A stretch of 17,146 bases of DNA from Flavobacteriales bacterium. Lineage in GTDB: Bacteria > Bacteroidota > Bacteroidia > Flavobacteriales_D > Crocinitomicaceae. This document shows positions 6,989 to 12,916 of the stretch, one piece after another (position 1 is the stretch's first letter; every line of letters starts with the position of its first letter). The notes under the pieces are model-generated. The model saw nothing but the letters and a program-made list of their open reading frames with translations, did no database searches and was not told where the DNA came from. Where the stretch lies: assembly GCA_009926905.1 (NCBI GenBank), contig RFNX01000343.1, positions 1 to 17,146 of the forward strand, read 5' to 3'. The translations under genes were made by a program, and so were the position numbers.

Positions 6989-9379
6989 ATGAATCAAAAT
7001 CGACCTTTGAATTATTTGTTTCAAACAACAATATTCTTACTTTTTTCTTTACTTATATTTTCATTTCAAGCTCAAACCTTCACCCAAACCGTTAAAGGAC
7101 GTATACTTGATCAAGACACAAAAACACCGCTGATTGGCGCAAAAGTTATTCTTTTGAATACAGAACCATTATTAGCAGCAATAAGTGATAAAGACGGCTA
7201 TTTCTCCATTTCAAATGTTCCGATTGGTCGATATGATATTCGCATTACTTACACAGGTTATGAAGATGGGAAAATGCAACAAGTGCAAGTGGCGAGTGGG
7301 AAGGAACTCATTTTAAACATCGACCTTGCAGAAAGTGTGAAGGATTTAGATGTTGTAACTGTGAAGGCGAATCGCGGAAAAGAGAAACCTTTAAACGATA
7401 TGGCCACCGTGAGTGTTCGTTCATTTAATGTGGAGGAAACACAACGATATGCTGCAAGTTTCAACGACCCAGCGCGAATGGCAGTTTCATTTGCAGGTGT
7501 GAATACAAGCAACGACGCAAGTAATGAAATCATCGTTCGTGGAAATTCCGCTAGAGGAATGTTGTGGCGCGTTGAAGGTATAGAAATACCCAGTCCAAAT
7601 CACTTTAGTAATGGTGAAGGTGGATCCGGAGGTGGAATCAGTATTCTAAGTAGTCAAATTTTAGGTTCCTCGGATTTCTTTACGGGCGCTTTTCCAGCAG
7701 AATATGGAAATGCACTTTCGGGCGTTTTTGATATAAAATTTCGAAAAGGAAATTATCAGAAAAGAGAATATTCGTTTCAAGTTGGAATCTTGGGAATGCA
7801 AGCGTCATTGGAAGGTCCGTTTAGTAAAAAATACAACGGTTCTTATTTGATAAATTACCGCTACTCCACTTTGATTATGCTCAATGCTATTGGACTTCCA
7901 ATTGTAGAAAATGCACTTGTTCCTCAATTTCAAGATTTGAGTTTCAATTTTAATTTACCCGCAGGCAAAGCTGGAACCTTTACATTTTGGGGATTGGGAG
8001 GAATTTCAAAAGCAGGTGAATTAGCTATTAAAGACTCTACTCAATGGTCGATGCGCTCCGATCATTTTCAGGACAATAACTATCAAATCGTAGGTTCTAC
8101 TGGAATTACTCATACATATCTTTTCAAAAATCAAAAAATGTATCTTAAAACAGTGGCTGCCGTTTCAGAAGATGATTTGGAATACCGTCTCGATTCCTTA
8201 GATCAAAATTATGCCTTGAAAACAGCTTACGACGAACGATTCACGTACAATACGGCGCGTGTAAATGTTTTTGTAAATCATAAATTCAATGCGAAGAACA
8301 TCTTACGAACAGGTATGATTTACAGTCAATATTATTACAACATTCTCTCAAAAGGCTTGGACTTAAGTTCTGGGCAACAAGGAACTTTTATTGACGAAAA
8401 AGGAAACACAGGTTTGGTGCAAGCGTATGCGCAATGGAAATACAAAATCACGAGTAATTTAGATGTGAATACTGGTTTTCATCATAGTTATTTCATTTTG
8501 AACAAACAAGCCACTATCGAACCAAGAATCGGATTACAATGGCGATTTAAGCCCAAACAAAGCTTCAATTTTGGAGCTGGATTGCACAGTCGCATTGAAC
8601 CGATTTCAGTTTATTTAGCCAGAACTTATTCAGATTCTGTAAATTACACACAACCAAATTACAATCTTGGTTTGACGCGTTCTTTACACACTGTTGCTGG
8701 TTACGATTGGAGTTTTGGTACAAATACGCGTTTAAAAGCAGAAGCATATTTTCAGTATTTGTATAACGTTCCGGTTGACACAACGAGTGGAAGTGTAGAA
8801 AGCATTTTGAATTTCAGTGCCGGAATTACAAGAACAACATTTGCAAATAAAGGTTTTGGAAGAAATTATGGCGTTGAAATTACTGTTGAGAAATTTTTTT
8901 CAAAAAATTACTTTTTCCTGTTCACTGGTTCATTGTTCCAATCTGAATACAATATGGGTGATGGAAAATGGAAAAGCACGCGCTTCAATGGAAATTATAT
9001 GTTGAATGCTTTGGGAGGTTACGAATTTCATTTCGGAAAAAATAAGAAAAATAGTTGGGGAATGAATACAAGAATTACGTTGCGAGGTGGTAACCGTTAT
9101 ACCCCAATCAATGAAGCAGCCTCTGTACAACTGGGAAGTGAAGTACTATACAACGATCGTGCTTACAGTTTACACGTTCCTGATTACTTTAGAACGGATG
9201 TTTCAAGCAACGTTCGATTCAATTTTAAAACCTGGGCGTTCAGCATAGCAGTTGAAATTCAAAATGTCACCAATCGTCTGAACATCAACCGTTATTTCTT
9301 TGACCCTTACACCAAAGAAGTGAGAAGCGCCTTGATGTTTGGAATTATGCCTGTTTTCAATTTTAAATTTGAGTTTTGA
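6989..9379 (+). CDS. TonB-dependent outer-membrane receptor with N-terminal carboxypeptidase-regulatory-like domain
   Basis: This 796-residue outer-membrane protein should import a large or scarce ligand using TonB energy. Seen in order: a signal peptide (about 1-28, hydrophobic FLLFSLLIFSF then QAQ); a carboxypeptidase-regulatory-like beta-sandwich domain (about 34-118: VKGRILDQDTKTPLIGAKV, then DKDGYFSISNVPIGRYDI); a plug domain (about 135-260) with NEIIVRGNSARGMLWRVEGI and FFTGAFPAEYGNALSGVFDI; then a beta-barrel with alternating aromatic strands, ending in FNFKFEF with the C-terminal Phe expected for BAM recognition. No SusD-like partner is adjacent, so it is not a standard SusCD glycan pair. 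The ligand cannot be named from sequence. The last codons, bases 9361-9377, belong to a 17-bp repeat found again at 10670. Confidence 0.92.
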   Translation: MNQNRPLNYLFQTTIFLLFSLLIFSFQAQTFTQTVKGRILDQDTKTPLIGAKVILLNTEPLLAAISDKDGYFSISNVPIGRYDIRITYTGYEDGKMQQVQVASGKELILNIDLAESVKDLDVVTVKANRGKEKPLNDMATVSVRSFNVEETQRYAASFNDPARMAVSFAGVNTSNDASNEIIVRGNSARGMLWRVEGIEIPSPNHFSNGEGGSGGGISILSSQILGSSDFFTGAFPAEYGNALSGVFDIKFRKGNYQKREYSFQVGILGMQASLEGPFSKKYNGSYLINYRYSTLIMLNAIGLPIVENALVPQFQDLSFNFNLPAGKAGTFTFWGLGGISKAGELAIKDSTQWSMRSDHFQDNNYQIVGSTGITHTYLFKNQKMYLKTVAAVSEDDLEYRLDSLDQNYALKTAYDERFTYNTARVNVFVNHKFNAKNILRTGMIYSQYYYNILSKGLDLSSGQQGTFIDEKGNTGLVQAYAQWKYKITSNLDVNTGFHHSYFILNKQATIEPRIGLQWRFKPKQSFNFGAGLHSRIEPISVYLARTYSDSVNYTQPNYNLGLTRSLHTVAGYDWSFGTNTRLKAEAYFQYLYNVPVDTTSGSVESILNFSAGITRTTFANKGFGRNYGVEITVEKFFSKNYFFLFTGSLFQSEYNMGDGKWKSTRFNGNYMLNALGGYEFHFGKNKKNSWGMNTRITLRGGNRYTPINEAASVQLGSEVLYNDRAYSLHVPDYFRTDVSSNVRFNFKTWAFSIAVEIQNVTNRLNINRYFFDPYTKEVRSALMFGIMPVFNFKFEF
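9361..9377 (+). repeat. 17-bp direct repeat, left copy, at the 3' end of the receptor gene
   Basis: TTTTAAATTTGAGTTTT covers the final codons of the TonB-dependent receptor. An identical 17-bp copy in the same orientation lies at 10670-10686, so the two bracket dinD with a period of 1309 bases. Flanking bases differ on both sides of the two copies. It could be a duplicated insertion or attachment site, or a chance match in AT-rich DNA. Confidence 0.6.
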
Positions 9380-9418
9380 GGGATTTAAATATAAAATATT
9401 GGGATTATAGTATTATCG

Positions 9419-9464
9419 ATGTAAAGCTTACATTTCTTGTTATTTCGACAAAAGTAGAAATGTA
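9419..9464 (+). other. Overlapping inverted repeats downstream of the receptor gene
   Basis: Two hairpins share bases. The first is ATGTAA (9419-9424) and TTACAT (9428-9433) with a 3-base loop. The second is TACATTTCT (9429-9437) and AGAAATGTA (9456-9464) with an 18-base loop. Only one could form at a time in RNA. They lie about 40 bases after the receptor stop and could end its transcript, although no T-run follows directly. Confidence 0.3.
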
Positions 9465-9523
9465 CTGTATGAAAACGCACATTCAATTTTTATAATATTT
9501 TTCGTCTTTATGATTTTTTTGTG

Positions 9524-9545
9524 CCTAAAATTTATTAAATTTAGG
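9524..9545 (+). other. Imperfect palindrome upstream of dinD
   Basis: CCTAAAATTTATTAAATTTAGG spans these 22 bases: CCTAAA pairs with TTTAGG, then TTT with AAA after one bulged A, around an ATT centre. It sits 79 bases before the dinD ATG and could be an operator or a weak terminator. I cannot equate it with any LexA box known to me. Confidence 0.25.
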
Positions 9546-9623
9546 TTAAGAGAAAGCTGAATTTGTTCATTCAATAATAAGCTAAAAACCGGTTATACAA
9601 ACGATAGATAAAGATTTAGAGAC

Positions 9624-10460
9624 ATGGAAAAAGACACAATTGAAAAATTACACAAACGATTTGAAGAGTATGCGTACGAGCAAGATGGCGTAGAATATTG
9701 GTTAGCGCGAGAACTCCAAGTTTTGTTGGAATACTCCGAATGGCGCAACTTTTTTAACGCAATCAACAAAGCAAAAGATAGTTGTAAAACCACTGGTGAA
9801 GCAGTTTCTGATCATTTTGTTGACATCAACAAAATGATAGAGTTAGGCAAAGGTGGTAAGCGTGAAGTTGAAGATATTATGCTCACGAGATATGCTTGTT
9901 ATCTCATTGCTCAAAATGGTGATCCTAAGAAAGAGCAAATAGCTTTTGCTCAGAGTTATTTTGCCATTCAAACACGCAAACAAGAACTAATAGAGGAACG
10001 TATTCAACTCACGGAACGTTTGCAAGCACGTGAAAAATTAGCCGCTACAGAAACTGAATTGTCTAAAAATATTTACGAAAGAGGGGTAGATAATGCTGGC
10101 TTTGCAAGAATTAGAAGTAAAGGTGATTGGGCGATGTTTGGCGGTTATAACACCAGCGACATGAAACGTAAATTGGGTATTAAAGAAAACAGACCATTAG
10201 CAGATTTCTTACCAACTATTACCATCACAGCAAAACAATTGGCTACTGAAATCACCAACTTTAATGTGAATAAAAACGATCTAAAAGGCGAAGATAATAT
10301 TACAGAGGAACACGTGCAAAACAATCAAGACGTTAGAATTCTATTAGGTAAAAGTGATATCAAACCAGAAGAATTGCCCATTGAAGAGGATATCAAAAAA
10401 TTAGAAAGAAAAATAAAATCTTCAGATAAAGACATTTTAAAAAAGAACTTGAAAAAATAA
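9624..10460 (+). CDS. dinD: DNA damage-inducible protein D (DinD)
   Basis: This 278-residue soluble protein closely parallels E. coli DinD in order and length (about 274 residues). Seen: a BRO-N-like N-terminal region (about 15-110) with YWLARELQVLLEYSEWRNF (21-39), AINKAKDSCKTTG, DHFVDINKMIELGKGGKREV and TRYACYLIAQNGDPKKEQIA; then QSYFAIQTRKQEL (109-121); a coiled-coil-like charged stretch (about 120-150); GDWAMFGGYN; and the C-terminal KPEELPIEEDIKKLERKIK, which matches the family ending. E. coli DinD is an SOS gene reported to inhibit postsynaptic RecA filaments; the same role here is inference. The start has no better alternative. The gene is monocistronic, with noncoding stretches of 244 and about 300 bases around it, and it lies inside the span between the two 17-bp repeats. 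Confidence 0.92.
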   Translation: MEKDTIEKLHKRFEEYAYEQDGVEYWLARELQVLLEYSEWRNFFNAINKAKDSCKTTGEAVSDHFVDINKMIELGKGGKREVEDIMLTRYACYLIAQNGDPKKEQIAFAQSYFAIQTRKQELIEERIQLTERLQAREKLAATETELSKNIYERGVDNAGFARIRSKGDWAMFGGYNTSDMKRKLGIKENRPLADFLPTITITAKQLATEITNFNVNKNDLKGEDNITEEHVQNNQDVRILLGKSDIKPEELPIEEDIKKLERKIKSSDKDILKKNLKK

Positions 10461-10542
10461 ATTGAGTTTTACTTATTTGGCTGACTTTCAAAAAATATAA
10501 TTTTCAAAAGAAAGATAATAGCCTATATCGTAAAGATTTCTG

Positions 10543-10570
10543 ACCGTATTGTTAACGTCAACAATATGGT
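10543..10570 (+). repeat. Inverted repeat, 11-bp stem with 6-base loop
   Basis: ACCGTATTGTT (10543-10553) pairs with AACAATATGGT (10560-10570) around AACGTC, with one G-T mismatch that would be a wobble in RNA. No T-run follows on either strand, so it is not a standard intrinsic terminator. It may be a protein-binding site, a transcript-end structure of dinD, or a mobile-element remnant. Confidence 0.5.
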
Positions 10571-10669
10571 ATCAACTTCAAAAGATGCTACTGTGCTTTG
10601 GGAGATAATTGCTTTTATTGATGTGTGTTTTTCGTTCACCCTTGAAAAAACATGGCAAACACACTATTT

Positions 10670-10686
10670 TTTTAAATTTGAGTTTT
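10670..10686 (+). repeat. 17-bp direct repeat, right copy
   Basis: This is identical to 9361-9377 at the receptor's 3' end. Read in the matching frame, it again encodes FKFEF followed by a stop (TAG here, TGA in the receptor). It lies 75 bases beyond the end of the pspC gene. Confidence 0.6.
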
Positions 10687-10761
10687 AGCGAACAACAGCT
10701 GTATTTCAACAACTATAATCAAAACGTAAACGCTGTCATTCGCTATCTCATTCATTCTTGT

Positions 10762-12282
10762 TTACCAAGTATCATAATCGCCATTTCGATGTATGTAACC
10801 GTGAGCGTTTTCTTCCACTTGTTTGGAAGTATCGCTTTCTAAAAATGGGTAAACTGTCTTACCGTTCATTTGCACTAATCCTTTTGATGGTACTTCAATG
10901 ATAATTTTCACTTTTTGATCTCTCAATTTATCTGAAGATGGGAATGTGTAATGTGTGTTTGCGTAAAACTGATTTCCTTCCAAACGTGTTTTGAAATCAA
11001 TGTGTTTTGCTTTTAATAAAGAAGATTGATGGTCGCGGCCATTGGCAAGATACAATTGCTTGATGTGAAAACTGGTATCCAATGATTTCTTATATTCTAC
11101 CTCAATTCCGTGTAAATAAATTCGATTATTAACCACTTTTAAAAAGCCATCGTCGCCCCTACTTACAGTTTTGAATCCATCTTTATCTTTAGCTACAAGG
11201 TTTTCGAAATTCATATTTAATGTATCGCTCGTTATACAGTACAAATCGCGTTCAACCTCGCCATTCACTGCAAATGCTCTTCCAGTTTTTGCTCCAGTTA
11301 AAGACAATAATATGATTCCTAAAACAAGACAAACACTTAAAGAAATCGATGTGTAGCGAATGATTACCGATTTGAATGATAGGATTAATCGTAAACCAGT
11401 CAACCAAAGTAAGCCAATGATTGAAATACTTGTTAATACAACTCCCCAGAAGAAATAAGATAAATCCGTATCAGATTCTAAAATCAACTCTCCAAAAGTT
11501 CCAAATGACATAAATTCACCATTCACTTGTGCAGGAATAAAGTTTGGATCTCCAAAAATAAACACAATTACAGTTACGAAAAGTGAAATTCCCATCACAA
11601 GAAACATCAATCCTAAGCCTACTGAAAAAACACGAATGATTTTCTTTATACTGTTTTGAATGGTTCCTTCTTCTTTAATTTTATTCGACCAGTCCTTTGA
11701 TTTGGATTGAATACGGCTTGCTGCATCTTCAATTTCAGATTTCATGGATTCTAAAGTAACCGGTTTTCCTTTCATTTGTAATTTTTCAATACTTGTTTTT
11801 GCTTTTGGTGTAATAATCCAAAGAATGATGTACAATGGAATTCCAAATCCGCCGAAAATAATCAAACCAACATAAATAGCACGGATAATGGTTACATCCC
11901 AATTCATATAGCTAGCAAAGCCTGAACAAACACCGCCAACAATAGAATTTTCTTCATCTCGAAACAATCGTTTTTCAACTTGAACATCTGTTTTTGTATT
12001 TTCTTCCATTGTGTTTTCTCCGTCACTAAAAACTTCAGGGTTTCCCAAAATAGAAAGGACTTCTTCAACCATTGGTGTTTCGATTACTTTTTTCGAAGGA
12101 GTAATTTGTTTTGTGAAAAGTTCTGCCATACGTAATTCAACGTCTTGTAAAATCTCATCTGAACCTTTTTCATTTTGAATGACTTTTGTCAATCTATCAA
12201 GGTAATTTCTCAAAATCTCGTAAGCACCTTCTTCAATCTGAAACGGTGTACCTTGCAAATGGATGGATATTGTCTTATTCAT
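10762..12282 (-). CDS. PspC domain-containing membrane protein
   Basis: This 506-residue protein combines an N-terminal soluble region (1-100, with LDRLTKVI and DVELRMAELF helices), a PspC domain (about 104-160: KRLFRDEENSIVGGVCSGFA, then YMNWDVTIIRAIYVGLIIFGG), and three more hydrophobic segments near 217-243, 276-300 and 311-330. A C-terminal soluble region of about 175 residues (331-506) is probably outside the cytoplasmic membrane. PspC proteins take part in the phage-shock or envelope-stress response in Proteobacteria; the role in Bacteroidota is not established and is inferred here. The start ATG at 12282 lies 6 bases after the padR stop, so both genes form one operon. The PadR-PspC pairing suggests control of a membrane-stress protein by a ligand- or stress-sensing repressor. 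The last residues, GYIHRNGDYDTW, are polar. Confidence 0.88.
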   Translation of the reverse strand: MNKTISIHLQGTPFQIEEGAYEILRNYLDRLTKVIQNEKGSDEILQDVELRMAELFTKQITPSKKVIETPMVEEVLSILGNPEVFSDGENTMEENTKTDVQVEKRLFRDEENSIVGGVCSGFASYMNWDVTIIRAIYVGLIIFGGFGIPLYIILWIITPKAKTSIEKLQMKGKPVTLESMKSEIEDAASRIQSKSKDWSNKIKEEGTIQNSIKKIIRVFSVGLGLMFLVMGISLFVTVIVFIFGDPNFIPAQVNGEFMSFGTFGELILESDTDLSYFFWGVVLTSISIIGLLWLTGLRLILSFKSVIIRYTSISLSVCLVLGIILLSLTGAKTGRAFAVNGEVERDLYCITSDTLNMNFENLVAKDKDGFKTVSRGDDGFLKVVNNRIYLHGIEVEYKKSLDTSFHIKQLYLANGRDHQSSLLKAKHIDFKTRLEGNQFYANTHYTFPSSDKLRDQKVKIIIEVPSKGLVQMNGKTVYPFLESDTSKQVEENAHGYIHRNGDYDTW

Positions 12283-12288
12283 GTTTTC

Positions 12289-12615
12289 TTATTTTTTTGT
12301 TAAGGATTCGACAGCTTCTCTTAATTCTGTCCAAGTTTTATCTAATTCGCTTAAAAATGTATTACCATCGACTGTAATATGATAATATTTTCGCGGTGGT
12401 CCTGCATTTGATTCTTCCCAGCGATAGGAAAGTAATTCGTCGTTTTTAAGTCTCGTCAACAACGGATATAAAGTTCCCTCTACAACCAGAAGTTTGGCAT
12501 TTTTCAATGCTTCGAGAATCTCAGATGGGTAAGCTTCGCCCCGCGCTAAAATACTTAGAATGCAATATTCTAGTATTCCTTTTCGCATTTGTGCTTGTGT
12601 GTTCTCTAAACTCAT
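12289..12615 (-). CDS. PadR family transcriptional regulator
   Basis: This 108-residue cytoplasmic protein is a short PadR-type winged-helix repressor, normally a dimer. Seen: the PadR N-terminal block QMRKGILEYCILSILARGEAY (in pieces 10-30), EILEALKNAKLLVVEGTLYPLLTRLKNDELL (the recognition helix and wing), and RWEESNAGPPRKYYHITVDG, where GPPRKYY is the family hallmark. A short C-terminal helix, LDKTWTELREAVESL, provides dimerisation. The ATG at 12615 is preferred over an in-frame TTG at 12633, which falls inside the -7 promoter box (12631-12638). It is first in a two-gene operon with pspC. Repeats and an inverted repeat around its promoter suggest that it represses its own operon. The inducer is unknown. 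Confidence 0.92.
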   Translation of the reverse strand: MSLENTQAQMRKGILEYCILSILARGEAYPSEILEALKNAKLLVVEGTLYPLLTRLKNDELLSYRWEESNAGPPRKYYHITVDGNTFLSELDKTWTELREAVESLTKK

Positions 12616-12623
12616 AGTACTAA
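12613..12623 (-). repeat. 11-bp direct repeat overlapping the padR start codon
   Basis: Plus-strand CATAGTACTAA recurs identically at 12665-12675. Each copy contains the 8-bp palindrome TAGTACTA. The offset of 52 bases is about five DNA helical turns, so two bound dimers would face the same side of the helix. This copy includes the padR start codon on the minus strand. Confidence 0.5.
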
Positions 12624-12630
12624 TTTTATA

Positions 12631-12662
12631 CAAAGATATATGTTTTATATTGTATTATGCAA
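12631..12662 (-). promoter_or_regulatory. Promoter of the padR-pspC operon
   Basis: On the minus strand, TATCTTTG (12638 to 12631) matches TAnnTTTG exactly and TTG (12662 to 12660) lies 21 bases upstream as a possible -33 element. The ATG follows the -7 box by 15 bases. Confidence 0.6.
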
Positions 12663-12666
12663 TACA
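12651..12666 (-). promoter_or_regulatory. Candidate PadR operator
   Basis: TGTATT (12651-12656) and AATACA (12661-12666) form a perfect 6-bp inverted repeat with a 4-base spacer, overlying the -33 region of the padR promoter. PadR-family sites known elsewhere are ATGT/ACAT-type dyads, so the TGTA/TACA-like arms are suggestive. Binding here would block RNA polymerase. Confidence 0.45.
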
Positions 12667-12675
12667 TAGTACTAA
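12665..12675 (-). repeat. 11-bp direct repeat upstream of the padR promoter
   Basis: This is the second copy of CATAGTACTAA, abutting the candidate operator at 12651-12666 and lying just beyond the -33 element. Confidence 0.5.
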
Positions 12676-12865
12676 ATAATTTAAAATTATTTATAGTTCT
12701 TGATTCAGAACACTCTCAAAAGCCAATGAAATAAAGGTAAAATAAAATATAAAAAAATTCAAAAAAATATGATTTAGCTAATAAAAGATTAAATAATATG
12801 AACCAATGACCAATAATTGGACTTGACAAAAAGACATTACTATTCAAAATAGAAAAAATTTAAAC
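12676..12865. other. AT-rich intergenic stretch between padR promoter and rpoC terminator
   Basis: I see no gene in this stretch. Two small palindromes occur: GTTCT/AGAAC with a 6-base loop (12696-12711) and CCAATAATTGG (12810-12820). Neither is tied to a function. The region separates the divergent padR promoter from the end of rpoC. Confidence 0.4.
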
Positions 12866-12894
12866 AAAAAAAGCCCAATCTTTCGATTGAGCTT
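12866..12894 (-). terminator. Intrinsic terminator of rpoC
   Basis: Read on the minus strand, AAGCTCAATC, a GAAA tetraloop, and GATTGGGCTT form a 10-bp stem with one T-G wobble, followed by a run of T. The stem begins 22 bases past the rpoC stop. GAAA loop, GC-containing stem and T-run together make this the clearest terminator in the window, and it marks rpoC as the last gene of its operon. Confidence 0.92.
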
Positions 12895-12916
12895 TCCTTT
12901 TATTTTTGAGTTGCTT

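Larger units (their letters stand above)
10461..10761. other. Noncoding 301-base stretch between dinD and the pspC stop
   Basis: No convincing gene is present. It holds an 11-bp-stem palindrome (10543-10570), an 8-bp inverted repeat (GTGTGTTT at 10623-10630 and AAACACAC at 10657-10664, followed by a T-rich run), and the right copy of the 17-bp repeat (10670-10686). A plus-strand frame is open from 10485 to a TAG at 10688 and ends in FFKFEF, echoing the receptor's last residues, but the rest of it does not resemble a receptor C-terminus. Confidence 0.5.

Noticed and set aside
9546..9623. Promoter or LexA box directly upstream of dinD
   Set aside because: TGAATTTG at 9558-9565 is one base off the -7 consensus with no -33 partner at a suitable distance, and no SOS-box consensus known to me fits.
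10485..10688. Plus-strand open frame ending in FFKFEF, considered as a fragment of a duplicated receptor gene
   Set aside because: Only the last five residues match the receptor; the upstream residues do not look like a beta-barrel C-terminus, so it is kept only as part of the repeat observation.
10609..10842. Plus-strand 77-residue open frame overlapping the end of the pspC gene
   Set aside because: The second half lies antisense to pspC coding sequence, no promoter or family resemblance is visible, and the first half falls in the repeat-containing noncoding gap.
12696..12820. Small palindromes GTTCT/AGAAC and CCAATAATTGG in the gap between padR and rpoC
   Set aside because: Short arms in AT-rich DNA are expected by chance, and they have no position relative to a promoter or gene end that would suggest a function.
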